64,000 nt of DNA from Serripes groenlandicus (GCA_031761405.1 JASEVX010000008.1:37020903-37084902), one strand, 5' to 3'; numbered from the stretch's first letter, positions 9,792 through 22,120 are shown. The notes: a model not told the origin generated them from the sequence alone. Numbers and translations are program-made.

Positions 9792-10650
9792 TGTTATAAA
9801 TATAAAAGAGTTCGCGATCCTGTTAATCTTGATGTTATAAATATAACAGAGTTCGCGATCCTGTTAATCGTGATGTTATAAATATAACAGAGTTCGCGAT
9901 CCTGTTAATCGTGATGTTATAAATATAACAGAGTTCGCGATCCTGTTAATCTTGATGTTATAAATATAACAGAGTTCGCGATCCTGTTAATCGTGATGTT
10001 ATAAATATAACAGAGTTCGTGATCCTGTTAATCTTGATGTTATAAATATAACAGAGTTCGCGATCCTGTTAATCGTGATGTTATAAATATAACAGAGTTC
10101 GCGATCCTGTTAATCTTGATGTTATAAATATAACAGAGTTCGCGATCCTGTTTATCTTGATGTTATTAATATAACAGAGTTCGCGATCCCGTTTATCTTG
10201 ATGTTATAAATATAACAGAGTTCGCGATCCCGTTTATCTTGATTTTATAAATATAACAGAGTTCGCGATCCCGTTTATCTTGATGTTATAAATATAACAC
10301 AGTTCGCGATCCTGTTTATCTTGATGTTATAAATATAACAGAGTTCGCGATCCTGTTTATCTTGATGTTATAAATATAACAGAGTTCGCGATCCTGTTTA
10401 TCTTGATGTTATAAATATAACAGAGTTCGCGATCCTGTTTATCTTGATGTTATAAATATAACAGAGTTCGTGATCCTGTTTATCTTGATGTTATAAATAT
10501 AACAGAGTTCGCGATCCTGTTTATCTTGATGTTATAAATATAACAGAGTTCGCGATCCTGTTAATCTTGATGTTATAAATATAACATAGTTCGCGATCCA
10601 GTTAATCTTGATGTTATAAATATAACCGAGTTCGCGATCCTGTTAATCTT
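9792..10650 (+). repeat. 41 bp minisatellite, 21 units
   Basis: Head-to-tail units of TGTTATAAATATAACAGAGT followed by TCGCGATCCTGTTAATCTTGA. 859 bp divided by 41 gives 21 units. Each contains the palindrome GTTATAAATATAAC and TCGCGA. Units on the left mostly read TTAATCTTGA or TTAATCGTGA, and those on the right TTTATCTTGA, so there are at least two subtypes in blocks. The corresponding place in copy B (about 42600-42740) has no array. Confidence 0.95.
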
Positions 10651-10950
10651 AAAATACACAAACAAGTTTACAACTTCTGGCATTGAAACGTCAGTATTAG
10701 CGTTCTGCTTTAGTCCTACCATCCTTTCCTCAAATGTTTTGTTTTCAATTAGGGCAATTATAATGTTAGCAGTCACTCTGTTAACCACACAATTTAAATA
10801 AGTACAGAAAATATTGTCTTCTGTATTTGACTTGTATAAAGCAGCCACCTGTGTTCAGCAGCAACATTTTGACTCTCCCCTCGGTTGATGCTTAAGACAA
10901 GTTTGAGTGTAGAAAGACCTGTGAGAGGATTGCGGAGTGAGTTAATAACT

Positions 10951-11243
10951 TAATTGGAGGAAAACCAACCCATTAGCAATGAGGAAGATAAAGATAACTA
11001 CAGTTGTATAATCTTATGTTTATGTGATATAAATCCTTTTCCTCATGCATGCATGCTGACGCGTCTCAGCAGACGTCTTTTGAAAACATATAAGCTATTT
11101 TTAAGATCTACCAAGTTCAGGAGACTTCAAAGTTATTTGGATTATTATTTGTTGTTCACGTATAAATTGAGTTAATGTAAATGTATGTAAATGATGAGAT
11201 ATATGTATTTGTATAAGTCAATTAAAATCTATCTATCTATCAT
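10951..11243 (+). repeat. Shared A/B sequence joined to a LINE/SINE-type tail
   Basis: Up to about 11087 this matches copy B at 43128-43260. Then, where B continues into the 5' region and exon 1 of the GM2-activator-like gene, A has about 155 bp of other sequence ending in four TATC repeats, like the simple-repeat tail of a retroelement. After it, A rejoins B at 45030 (ATGTTATTTTTGTAAAGCAT). The ~1.8 kb carrying exon 1 is therefore missing in copy A at this junction. Confidence 0.65.
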
Positions 11244-11673
11244 GTTATTTTTGTAAAGCATTCAAGTTTAACGTATACGATGAAAGTCCGTGTGCCTCAT
11301 CGCACAACATACGGGATACTTTCGTTAATTCGACAACTCTTATCTCGATCTATTGCTTAACTGTAAGTGAAAAGCTGTACCATTGCTATTTTTATTTTTT
11401 CTACAGTGTTTTTAAGGTGGTTTGCAATAACATTAATTCAAAACAATGCATTAAACAGATAATTTGATGAATTGGTTTCTCTGTATTACAATTTGGATAT
11501 ATCGAAATATGAATAGCTTAAATTAATTTCGTTGGTCCTTTGGACTTTGAGTTAACGAGAGCGGACTTTATCTTAACTCTCTTAGGTTTATATAATTGAT
11601 TAAAAGCTATGACTTTTACACACGGTAATATTGTTGTTTCTGCCATTTTATCTTATATCTAACGCATTTGCAT

Positions 11674-11937
11674 ATGAACCGTTCCACAACAAAACCAACA
11701 CTATGGACTCTGCGTAATGTATCGACCCAGATCAGCCTGTGCAATCAACGCAAGCTAATTAGGGCCGACACATTCCGTCTCAGGGGGATAGAGGTATAAA
11801 GTTATTATTCCTGAAACAGAAAAACCGCAGGAGGCGAAAAGGGTCTGCCCGGATTAGCCTACACTGCATGCTTTAGGCTGATCCGGTCGAAACTTTACGC
11901 AGAGACCACAGTGATGGTTTTCTCTTGGAATTGCTCA
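11674..11937. mobile_element. GAGCCGT-type MITE, copy 1 (shared with copy B)
   Basis: An inverted-repeat element with arms of about 60 bp. The left arm carries ATGGACTCTGCGTAATGTAT and CGACCCAGATCAGCCTG; the right arm is the inverse, ending in GGTTTTCTCTTGGA. It sits immediately upstream of exon 2 in copy A, at the same place as 45521-45785 in copy B, so it was inserted before the duplication. Confidence 0.85.
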
Positions 11938-11957
11938 AACGTTGTTTACATTTCCAG

Positions 11958-12160
11958 GCGGACCCTTACGTTCCTTATGACGAGGCTCCTGTACAATTCC
12001 TTGAGTTTAAATGGTCGAACTGCAACAACTAAACAAAGAAAGCTGTAACGTTAACCTCCCTAAGCGTGAAACCCGACATCTTTCGGGTCGGTGGTAAATT
12101 TACGATTTCTGGTGCAATTAATGTATCACAAGATGTGGGTGTGAGCGGAGAGGTTTTGTC
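11958..12160 (+). pseudogene. GM2A-like copy A, exon 2 (stop codon, lost base)
   Basis: The acceptor is TTTACATTTCCAG and the reading frame starts GCG GAC CCT TAC. The stop at 12030 follows WSNCNN. The exon ends GTTTTGTC before GTAAGT, one base shorter than the copy B end GTCTTGTCG. Confidence 0.85.
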
Positions 12161-13344
12161 GTAAGTGACTATTATCGCCGATGGTTCATCTGATACTACC
12201 TGTCACGGTATAGACATTTCTTTCCAGATTGAAGTTAAAATATTTAAGTAAATGAAATGTTAGGAATGCCTTCTAACGTATGTGTATTAATTTAATAGTT
12301 TGATAGACCAGTGCAGATAGATGCACAGTCTTACCAAGGCATTTATAATCCGCACAAGAAATCTATAAAGAAGCATAAACCTGTATGTACAATATTTACA
12401 GCAAAACAATTAGATTAAGATACACGGAAGAACCCATGGCTACTGTCTGGAAATAAGCAAAACACATTTAGCCCTTGGTGTTCAAAAAATAGCCTCCTTT
12501 GGTTCTTGCCTTATTATCTTAATTTAATGGCAAAAGGTAAATTCAACTAAAACAACGTTTCGTTTGATGCCAACCTGACCCAGATTGAGTTAAATGTTGC
12601 GACACGCCCCACTTCAGTCTTGCTTCGAATTACACTAATTAAATTGGCAATTTATTTGTGTGACCCCATGCCGATCGGGGAATATCTTTTTAAAGCTAAA
12701 CGATGTCTAAAAGTTTAAGTGTGGATAGTCACACATTTTTAATGTCATTCTTTTATTTACACATATTGAGCATCTTGCTTTGCCATGATCCGGATGTTTA
12801 TTCGTACATTAACTTGTACTTGATTTCGTTCGAACATCCTCTTTAAAACATGCCAAAGCATATGAACTTCGAAAGGATTCCGTCTTGAAATTTTATGTAT
12901 GAGAAATAAAGACAATACAACTGATCATCGTTTTGTTATGCTTTACGGAAGTAAATACAATGCAAGAGTAATGCTCCTTCATAACAAAAAGTTATAGTTG
13001 TGACAATCTCATTAAATCTCATTAAAACTAGACCGAGACTTTGTTCGCTTGTATATTGATATGTTAATCTTTAATGTTGATATGTCAGCCAATCAAAGTG
13101 TCGCTTTCCGAAACGTTCGGTATAATACAGATCAGATAACCCATATACATAAACGACATAGAGAAGCGGTGATTTGCGAGTGTACCAATTGAGTGTTGGT
13201 TGTATCGTGCGACTTCAACGGACAAATCAAAGTACTGAAAATACAGGGGATAGCATTGTGATCGGTTTAGAAAGATGCAGAAGTGCATATAGAAATAATT
13301 ATTTATCTAGAAAAGATCCCCACCATGACAGACAAGTAACAAGA

Positions 13345-14975
13345 CGAATTTTGATGCAGAGCATCAAAGACGCCGCGCATGATTTTGAAGCATGACTTAA
13401 AGGAAGCAGATGTAGTTCAGTACATTTAAATAACGTGTGAAAACAGACAGGATGTAAATAAATCGAACAAGAAGGCCAAATGTCCCTTTATCATAACCAA
13501 GAAGGCCAAGATGTGCCTATATTGCTCACCTGGCTACCGTAGACTATAATAAAAGGTTACCATACAAGCTGAAGTTTCTTAATTTTTTACCAATAAACGG
13601 TTTCAAATCTGCTCTAACTAGATCAATTAGATAAAAAGAATCACATAGGTGCTTAAATATTAACATTTAATGCATCTAGTTATAAGTTAAGTGTGACACA
13701 AGCTTTGGAAGGAGAGGGGGAAGCCTATTCTCCTTCCAGTTTATCAGAAGTATGATAACAACAAGAGGCCCAAGAGTATCGCTCCACTGTCATTAAATCT
13801 CCAAACAGCCCCGCCCTCTGGTTGCCATGTTTTTGACCAATCAACATGGCTTAAAGGAATCTGATAGAGGGTCACCCTAGGAACATTTCTACAAACTAAT
13901 TTGAAAATCAGCCCAACACTTTCGGAGAAGAATTTTTTTTAAGTTTTCACTATAGCCATATTATAAGGCAAATATAGCCCCGCTCCCTGGCGGCCATAGT
14001 TTTCGACCAATGAACTTGGCTCGAAGGAATCTGAAAGAAGGTCACCTAAGCAACATTTCTACATAATATTTGAAAATCAGCCTGATACCTACGGAGGAGA
14101 TGAAGATTTTTTAAGTGTTCACTATTTTTTTCTTTCGGTTTCCATGGAAACCAGAATTCTGCATGGATCCCAAACAGTTTGAGGAACTTAGGAGAGGACA
14201 TTGAGAGGATGCTTCCTATGAAGTTTCATTCTAATTGGCCTAGTGGTTAGGTAGGCCAAATTGTTTGAAGCAAAACGTTTACGCACGCACGCACTCACGC
14301 ACGAACGCAGGACGGACAATTCCCCATGACATAAGCTCGACTGGCTTTCAGCCAGTGGAGCTAAAAACGGGAGTATATAAATAAAAAATACGAAGTAATT
14401 TTACAAAGTTTAAAGATATTTATGATCAAAATTGAGCATTTATGAAATTAAAAGAAAAAGTTCACATGTATAGTCAACTTATAGCAAGAATACAATGGTC
14501 TGAATGAACAAACTGTATGGGGGAACGTTTTAAGTTTAGAAATACAACAGAATGTTGTAAATAGGCAAAACCTTCCGGCGAATTTTGGGGCCGTAAACCA
14601 AACAATTAAAAACGCGTAGCCTAGGATGTTTTGGAAAAGTGAACTTTTTTTCTGAGCTTTGATGAATTGAGTCACGGCCGTAAACCAAACTATCAAACAC
14701 AGAGCGTAGCCTAGGCAGTTGGGGAAAAGTTATTAAATACAAATTAAATGTGTCTAATGTTTTGTAATTACGGTAGAAGACAAACGTATTTTGTATCTTG
14801 TTGTTTCTTAAATCAGTTAATACAATTTATTGATTCATAAAGGTTGTCTTTTTCAAACATACAACAGAGTTTTTCTTAACAATAATAATGTTGGTTGCTC
14901 CCTTTTCGATTACGTCACCCCATGGTATAAAATTTAAAACCTGTCCCATACTGACGCCGCGCTTCCACGCGGCGT
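13345..14975. other. Copy A-specific insertion in intron 2 with dispersed repeats
   Basis: Copy B joins AAAAGTAA to TGATGCATCAGGAC at 47268, while copy A has about 1.6 kb between them. The insert starts with a block (13330-13555) that recurs inverted at about 23590-23850. It then holds two related units with GACCAATCAACATGGCTTAA and GACCAATGAACTTGGCTCGA (13800-14110), a short (ACGC)n-like run (14281-14310), and a ~90 bp direct repeat of GCCGTAAACCAAAC with GCGTAGCCTAGG (14590, 14679). These are bivalve-type dispersed repeats. No gene. Confidence 0.6.
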
Positions 14976-16334
14976 CAATGATGCATCAAGCCAGAATGAA
15001 ATATTTCCTATATCATAAATTCTTGTTAATCTTGTGAAAATTAATTGACCCTAACTCCGAATATATCATTCGGTCCGCATAATACTTTTATAATTATCAT
15101 ATTTCCAAATAACTCTACGGAAATCTCACCAGGAACATTCATGGTTTAAAGAGTTATGAAGAGGGTCACTGAGGGAAGAAATAAGACAAGCACTTTCATA
15201 AGAATATAGTTTTTAAATGTTGTCACTTTGCCCTTTTCTTATGCCGCCTCGCTCCTCTTTTCTTAACCAACTGATATTGCTTGAACAATTTTCGTAGAGA
15301 GGAACATTTCTACTAAATAATTGGAATCGGACAAAAAATATTAGGCAATTTACTACCTATCTAAGATACCGCACAAACAAGAGTACTACACATTTCTGTG
15401 AAAATAATTAAGAAATGGACCGTCAAAAGAATATTCCTTGTTTTTTTTTTTTTCAGTGGATAAGGATGAGAGGTTATTTTAAGCTAAACGTTCAATTTCC
15501 CCCTCTTTAGATGCCACCTGCTTTCTACGACTTTCAAACAATCAATATACTTAAAACATGTAGAGGGTCACTGAATAAACAGTTCTGCTAAATGATCTAA
15601 ATATCAGGCACGCACTTTCATAAGAATGTAGTTTTTGTCATTTTGACCGTTTTCTTATTGCCGTGTTTAAAAAGCAATCATTATGAAAATGATTGTAGAG
15701 AGTTATCCTATGATAATATTATACCACATTGTATTGGTATCAGACAAGCTAATTCAAAGGAGAATATTTTTAAAACTTGGGCAAATTTCACCCTTTATGA
15801 TGCCGCAGCAAGTTATGCGTAGAAAATAAATATACCGTGCAAATGTTTCGTTTGCCACAATATTTCCAAAGGTCATCTGCTGCAGAGGCGTCACAAATGG
15901 TCTGGATGTGGTTAAGCTTTGAATATTTCAGAATAGTACAGAAAACATTGTGGCAAAAGGAGGTACTGCTCTTTATGTCTCATTTTGCCACAATGTTTTC
16001 AAAAGTAGTCTGCAGCAAATGCATCTGCAAGTGGAAAAGCAATACTATACAAATATCACGAACAAATCTACGTTGTCAAAAGGAATTTTATTATATCTGT
16101 TACTAGAGGGAACAAAGAGTTATACTTTACAAAGGGTAATTTTTTCAGACTTTGTACAAACTGGTGGGTAGGGTGTAGTGATATCATTATCCTTTATTAC
16201 ACTTAAATATGATATTTAAACATTCGGAGACTTGACATTTTATTTGATTACCAAGAATAAGTGGAAGTTACTTTTTTGACTTTTGCTTATGTTTGCATTC
16301 GTAATTCAGTCTAGATTTGTTTGTACTATTTTAT

Positions 16335-16800
16335 TACAATACAATACAATACAATACAATACAAAAGTTTTATTTTGTAAATAAAGGCCTCCGGCCCACA
16401 ATACATAACATTTTTTACAACAAATTATGTGAGTTACGTATACAATATCCATGCTATATTTGTAATTCATTTCTTTTTAAAATACAATATATGTAATATG
16501 AGACTTTTCTTATTTTGGAAGTGTCCTCTAATTGTAGAATTTTGTAAAAATTTAAATGATCAGTTCCACCAGAGTACCAAGAAAATAGAAGTTGTTGACG
16601 CAAATCTGAGTATCTAGGGCATTTAAAAAATACATAATATTCATTATCTAATATAAGAACGTTTTCAATAATTTGGCAATAAGGACAGTAACGATTTTCT
16701 CGATCAATATTTTGATGTCGACCCGTTTCTAATTTTAACTTGTGACTGGAACACCGAAAACGGGCAGTAGCTTTTTTATGTTAAAACGGCAAGTCTACGC
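16335..16800 (-). mobile_element. LINE 3' end with conserved C-terminal ORF2 piece
   Basis: Read on the minus strand, about 100 codons stay open (roughly 16780 to 16480) and include FRCSSHKLKLETGRHQNI, CPYCQ, and EYYVFFKCPRYSDLR. This Cys-rich, FLLxCPxYxxLR-like tail is typical of the end of ORF2 in CR1/L2/Rex-like non-LTR retrotransposons. It is followed by the 3' untranslated part with GGGCCGGAGGCC and a (TTGTA)n tail, seen on the plus strand as the ATACAATACAATACAATAC tract at 16335-16365. It is 5'-truncated and absent from copies Z and B, so the insertion is private to copy A. Confidence 0.75.
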
Positions 16801-17367
16801 ATAAATATCTCTCTGGGTTTAACAGAGTTTTAAAAACTTTATAAGTATCGCAACGAGGAGAATCGTCAATACTACTGTGCCAGTTTTGTTTCATGCAATC
16901 TATTAATTATTGGCGTACTGATAAGATAAAAATGGTGTTCTCAGTCATTTTCATCACGTTACTTCAAAATCTCACTTGTAACTATGGTAGCCTTGCTATC
17001 GCAATTCTATCAAAAAAGGAGCTCAATTCAGCTATCAAAATGGTTACTATTCAACAGGACAAAATCGCTTCTTTTTCTCGTTTATGTATATGTGTTATCG
17101 CCCCTGTTGATACCAAACAATTTTATAGGCGACACTTTGATTAACTAAAGGTCAATCTGAGACGACCTATCTCTGTACGAGCAAATGATACTATAGGGAG
17201 GTTTAGGTATTGTTTTAATAGGATTGGGGTTATCGTACATTACAAACATATTATCTAGAGGTGTATGAAGTTAGCACGTAGGCCGAAGCTCGTAGGTCGA
17301 CACTCAAATTTATTTTCAGAAAGTGTCGACCTGGCGGGTATCTAGTCTTATTTTTCGTTATTACCAG

Positions 17368-17541
17368 GGTGATATGACATTGAAGATGAAGGTAGGACCC
17401 GTATACAAGGACATTTGTTCTATATTTGGGCAAAATATATGCCACAAACCTGACTTATGTGGTTTTCTGAAGAGGGTGTCCAAAAAGTGTCCGACAATAG
17501 TGAAGGCACAGGGCAATAATTGCACCTGTCCGATAAAAAAG
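17368..17541 (+). pseudogene. GM2A-like copy A, exon 3 (open)
   Basis: Acceptor TCGTTATTACCAG, donor AAAAAAGGTGAGG. It encodes 58 residues including KDICSIFGQNICHKPDLCGF and GNNCTCPIKK, and differs from copy B at five residues (T/A, P/L, Q/P, R/T, I/L). All six family cysteines are present. Confidence 0.85.
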
Positions 17542-17694
17542 GTGAGGAATAAACTAAAAACCGATATTCAAAATGCACTACACATTTCTTGACATATCAG
17601 CTATTGTGCAACTCGTGTATGTCAACTGATATAACCCTTTCCCACATACATAACAATCTGCACCAGATCACTTTGAAATATGGAAACTCGCTAT

Positions 17695-17921
17695 ATGAGC
17701 CGTTCCACGAAAGAAAAAACATTATGGTCTCTGCGTAATGTATCGACCCAGATCAGCCGACACATTCCGTCTCGGGGTATAGAGGTATAGAGTAATGATT
17801 CCTGAAACAGAAAATCCACAGGAGGCGGAAAGTGTCTGTCCGGGTTAGCATGCTTAGGCTGATCCGGGTCGATACTTTACGCAGATTCCACAATGTCGGT
17901 TTTTCTCAGGAGACGGCTCAT
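17695..17921. mobile_element. GAGCCGT-type MITE, copy 2 (intron 3 of copy A)
   Basis: Starts ATGAGCCGTTCCACGAAAG and ends CTCAGGAGACGGCTCAT. It is absent from intron 3 of copy B, so it inserted after the duplication or was lost from B. Confidence 0.8.
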
Positions 17922-17998
17922 ATGTCTTTATACTATCCATTTCATCAAAGAAATCGTTTCCATTGTTCAGTTTGTTCTAACTGTTAATATTAATTCAG

Positions 17999-18139
17999 AA
18001 TGTGTACGGAATAAAAGAGTGGACGATCGTTCTACCTATACCGCCTGTGGAGGTGTCAGGCTCGTTTGTTTTCTCATTAAGTCTTAAGGACAAAGTCAAA
18101 GAACTCGCCTGTTTCGAATTGAAGTTCTGCATCAAGTAA
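17999..18139 (+). pseudogene. GM2A-like copy A, exon 4 (open)
   Basis: Acceptor TTAATATTAATTCAG. It encodes 46 residues and a TAA at 18137, including VLPIPPVEVSGSFVFSL and the C-terminal ELACFELKFCIK. It differs from copy B by E/D and L/I only. Confidence 0.85.
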
Positions 18140-18209
18140 GTAGTGTCCATTGCAAGTTTTTTAATTCCATTGTCATCCGAAAATAATTACGTTAAATAAC
18201 GAACACTTG

Positions 18210-18895
18210 GCTCTTTCCCATATACAGCAAACCTGGTTTAAACAACGTCTTATAGATTGCTCTCTCCATAATCGTCAGCAAAACATCAGAGATTCACCTA
18301 AGTCAAAATGTTATCAACATTTTAAATCTCTATTAAATGTAGTAATGTATCTTTCCATGGATATTTCATATACCATAGTCGCATATTGTCAAATTTTAGA
18401 TGTTCTAGTCAGTGTTTAAATGTAGAGAAGGTTAGACACCAACATATTGATTATTGTTTGAGATTTTGTAAAATTTGCCTTCGTAGAAACTGCTTTGTTG
18501 TTGAAGATGAATTTAACTTTTTGTTAGTATGTTCAGTTTACAATGAACTTCGGCTTTTATATTTCCAAGAAGACTGGACAAATTCATACCCAACTACAAG
18601 GTTATTCTATGACATAATGAGTGAATGTAGACCCACCCCGCACATGTAAAATCACTGATAAAATATCTTATTGAGGCATTTAAAATCAGAACATTACTGA
18701 ACAGGTCTCTAATTGAATTATAAAGTATGTGTCATATACTAATTATCTCTATATTTAATATCTTTAAAATGGTAATGATGTCACTCAAATGAATTTATTA
18801 TGTACGTGAACATGTAAATTATGTATAATGGGCCAGAGGCCTCACAGTACTATATACAACATTTGTATTTGTATGTGTAATCATTCGACTTAAAA
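18210..18895 (+). mobile_element. LINE 3' end (copy A, shared with B)
   Basis: Broken frames encode an ORF2 C-terminal tail: FKQRLIDCSLHNRQ, then, after a frameshift, NFRCSSQCLNVEKVRHQH, CKIC and EDEFNFLLVCSVYNELR. The 3' part has ATGGGCCAGAGGCCTCA and a (TATTTG)-type tail near 18860-18880. The orthologous copy is at 50715-51325, so it predates the A/B duplication and lies just downstream of the gene in both. Confidence 0.7.
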
Positions 18896-19423
18896 AGCGA
18901 AGTCAAATATATGGAAACGCTCTATAAATGGAAGCATGATTTATAAATAAATTGAAAGTATTGGGACAAAAGGAGTAATTGATCATCAGGGGCAACTTCT
19001 TCTTTTGCGGAAAAGTTTTAAAATGTCGTCGTATGCAGATGTGTCCAAAATGCGTGTCCGTGTGGTAAAGGGGTTAATGTTCGTACAGATTTATCGCCTT
19101 TTGAATCGTAACTGATCGTCACTGATCACAGAGAGCGTTTTCCCAGCAAACCACTTTTGAAATAAGAAAAACTGTAGGAAATTTCCAGAAATAAAAATAT
19201 GATTACTGGATAGTTAAAATCACAGTGACCAACGGAAACAAAAATTCTCATCATGAACACTTTGTCCTTTTGCAACAATGTTTTCAAAAGCCATCTGCTT
19301 CAAATACGTCACAATGCATTAGCGGGGGAGACAGCAGGGATGGTTAATACACAATTGTTTGTGTTTTTCAGGAAATGTAACTGACTGTAGCAGCATCACA
19401 GACGTTGTATATTGTATCTCGTT

Positions 19424-19710
19424 TTAACCCTTTTCCTATACAACAAATCTGCAGCAGATGATTTTGAAAAGATATAGACAAACATATGGAAACTCTCTAA
19501 TAATGAAGGTATATTTACTGAAAAAAAAGTTGAAAACATATAGGCAAAACTATGGAAACTCTCTATAAATGAAGGTATATTTACTGAAAAAAACACCTGA
19601 AAACAGTGTGGCAGTAGGAGAAATTTCTCATCATGGGTAATTTCTACTTTTGTCCCAGTGTTTTCAAAGGTCACCTGCTGCAGAGTCGTCAGAAAGCGTC
19701 TATATGTGGG
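19424..19710. mobile_element. piggyBac-like MITE (left TTAA kept)
   Basis: Starts TTAACCCTTTTCCTATACAA with CTGCAGCAGATGA near the left end, and has CACCTGCTGCAGAGTCGTC near the right end. The right TTAA is lost. The interior contains a ~75 bp direct duplication of GGAAACTCTCTAxxAATGAAGG. Confidence 0.65.
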
Positions 19711-19852
19711 ACATGTGGCTGTGAGAATCCTGTAAGCCGCGTCACACAATTTGGCGTCTCGGTGACTCCTCGGTCTGGCACCATTTAAAGTTGCAGTTAT
19801 GCTTATACTACTAGTGCGGCTACAATTCTAACATTTAGGGCAGAAGATGTAT

Positions 19853-20078
19853 TAACCCTTTACCCGCGTATAGATGCTTTCTGGCGCCATATCAAGCAGA
19901 CGCCATTTGAAATCATTGTGGAAAAAAGTAGAAATCGCTTAATATGAGCAGTTTTTCTTTGGTCACAAAAGTTTCAACTCTGTTCAATGATAATACTTTC
20001 TCTTATGACTCATTGATCAAGGTTTTCTACACATTTTCAAAGTCATCTGCTGCAGAGTAGCTGTAAGTCGGAAATGGT
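19853..20078. mobile_element. piggyBac-like MITE (shared with copy B 52099-52330)
   Basis: Begins TTAACCCTTTACCCGCGTA and ends with CAAAGTCATCTGCTGCAGAG and a degenerate GGAAATGGTTA. The copy B counterpart ends GGAAAGGGTTAA. The element therefore predates the duplication. Confidence 0.65.
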
Positions 20079-20323
20079 TATGGTCTGTATAAAGGAGGAC
20101 AGCGATATTGCACAATCTCGCCTGAGACATTACTTCGTAGATGCATTGAGACCCCAAATCACTAGATTTTCAAGTATTGAAGTATCTTTCACTCGAGCCG
20201 GGCCATACTAAGTCTTATAGCATAAAAGCGAACAGTTAAGTCTCGTGCGAGCCTGCCACACATTAGTATATATAGTATCGCCATAGCCGTCATCGTCCGC
20301 CTAATTTTAGAAGCACTTACCTT

Positions 20324-20586
20324 ATGAGCCGTTCCTCGAGAAAACTAACATTATGGACTCTACGTAATGTATCGACTCAGATCAGCCTGTACAGTCCGCG
20401 CATGCTAATCCGGCCCAACACATTTCGTATCAGGAGGATAGAGGCATAGAGTATGATTCATTAAATAAAATATCCACAGGAGGTGAACATTTGTGTCCGG
20501 ATTAGCCTGCGCGGCACGCTTAGACTGATCCGGGTCGATACTTTACGCAGTGTCCACAATGTTGGTTTTCTTGTAGGACAGCTCAT
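20324..20586. mobile_element. GAGCCGT-type MITE, copy 3
   Basis: Starts ATGAGCCGTTCCTCGAGAAA and ends TCTTGTAGGACAGCTCAT. The inverted arms hold the GTATCGACTCAGATCAG and CTGATCCGGGTCGATAC blocks. Absent at the corresponding place in copy B. Confidence 0.85.
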
Positions 20587-21229
20587 GCGTAGATTTTTGG
20601 ACGAAAGTCTAGAACTGTTTCCACACTTGTTTCCCTCCAATATAAAACTGTCTATGGTATTACAAGCGAATGCCGTAAGACCTCTTTTCACGTTATACCA
20701 CTTATTTACAATAAAATTAAACAGTACGGTAACATACTCTCATTATGAACAAGGAATTGGTTGGGTTTTTTATGTAAAAATCGCATATAGAATGGTGTTT
20801 GCATTATGTTTAAATAGCAATAAATTAAAGAAAATACTCTGAATTCTTTAAAAAGAAAATGTTTTTTTGACACTTTACACTCGAACTAAGCTATTTTTCA
20901 TATGTATCATAGAAAATATACCCAAGATGAGTGCTGTTTCATCGTTTCAATTTGTGTCCACTGATCTAAATGTTCACAAAATATGTGCATTTCAAATGTG
21001 ATTATATTCATAGTTTATATTAATTGAGCTGAATTTAAATATATAACACTATATATAATAGGCTAGTGTATCACTAGTAATCAATACAAGTAATATGTTC
21101 ACGTATTGGTGTCTTTATCAAAATTGGAGGAAATTAATAGTTATACCTTTGTACTGTGTATTGTATTCCATTGACGAAGGCGTGATACCGAAACGTTTAT
21201 AAAAAGTTAAAGTATAAAGCCCCGTGAAC

Positions 21230-22120
21230 AACGGATCGTACACAATATTGTCGTGGTAGACCCATAAAATATTTATTGTTGCCAAATCTTGAAACATGCC
21301 AGAAATCTATTTCGAATGGTCAAACGATAAGGACGCGACAGATATGTCGGGGTTATGTCGGGGTTATGTCGTGGGTGTGTCGCAAGACATTCATGCGACA
21401 GTATTGTGACCATCGTGAGTTGTCGGGCATTGTCGGGGGAAGGGCTGATTTTTACGTGATCAGGTCGTGGTTCACTCGTGGGATGTGCTTGCGACAGTCG
21501 TGGGACGCTCACATCTCCGTCTCCCTAATATATAACGAGGCCAGGTATGTTGCCTGCCATTTGCTCTAGATCGTTTTAATGGAAACATCGAAGTTCTTCC
21601 CGAGGACATTTCCGAACGAAGAGCAGGAGTTGAATATCGTGGCCAGGGTGGAAGATCATTTACAACCAGGAAAGACTTCATTCGCCCGAGCTATATAACC
21701 ATAAAAAAACACGAAAACATGTTGCAAGACTAACGCAAGAATAACGCTTGACAGACTTGCAATGTTTTGCGAGCCTCTTATGAAATATGATATTTGTGAG
21801 ACAGTCGAATGAGAGTCGAGCGAATGTCGTGCGATTGTTTGACTAAAAATATTCTACTGGTACCCACAACAAGTTATTTATAGCAAAATTGTCGTAGGAC
21901 TCGCAACAGCGATAAGACATAGATACCACAACAATCGTTGAACAAAAACGGTGCATGTCCAGTTTGCCATAAGACTGCGAGTCGATGCCACAATGCTCAA
22001 ACTTTCGTAGGATTGTCTTGCGACGGCGGCCGATGTCCCACGATTTGCCCAATATTTCTGTCGTGTCGTGACATAAATGCGTCGTGAATTCGTTGTGACA
22101 CAACCTTAACCTTAAGATAA
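21230..22120. mobile_element. Copy A-specific insertion rich in CGAC/GTCG words
   Basis: Copies A and B align up to about 21220 and 53060, and again from TATGGCGATACGCTTGGTTA (22121, 53741). The A-specific 890 bp between them is full of GTCG, CGAC and GTCGTG words on the left (21330-21510), with the same words in both orientations on the right (21790-22090). The middle (21570-21720) has two overlapping open frames of about 40-50 codons. This word pattern suggests an unclassified DNA element. I could not define its terminal repeats. Confidence 0.45.

Larger units (their letters stand above)
11958..18139 (+). pseudogene. GM2-activator-like gene, broken copy A (exons 2-4)
   Basis: Homologous to the intact gene at 43513-50653. 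Exon 2 is 11958-12160, exon 3 17368-17541 and exon 4 17999-18139. Faults: exon 1 with the signal peptide is absent; exon 2 has an in-frame TAA at 12030-12032 where copy B has CAA; a 12-base in-frame deletion removes LIRQ; and one G is lost at the end of exon 2, which shifts the phase into exon 3. Exons 3 and 4 remain open and keep all their cysteines (DIC, NIC, DLC, KKC, NNCTC, LAC). Introns carry private insertions, including a LINE fragment and a GAGCCGT MITE. A chimeric transcript using exons 3-4 cannot be excluded, but the gene as a unit is dead. Confidence 0.85.

Noticed and set aside
9792..10650. Possible CRISPR-like array (regular 41 bp repeats)
   Set aside because: The units are contiguous with no unique spacers and lie in a eukaryotic context, so this is a minisatellite.
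13174..13395. 73-codon ORF ending QSIKDAAHDFEA
   Set aside because: The second half belongs to a dispersed repeat that recurs inverted at 23.7 kb, and the first half lies in intron 2 sequence shared with copy B, where the frame is not kept.
20483..20842. 119-codon ORF starting MNICVRISLRGTLRLIR
   Set aside because: Its first half is the right arm of a GAGCCGT MITE and the rest has no protein-like features.
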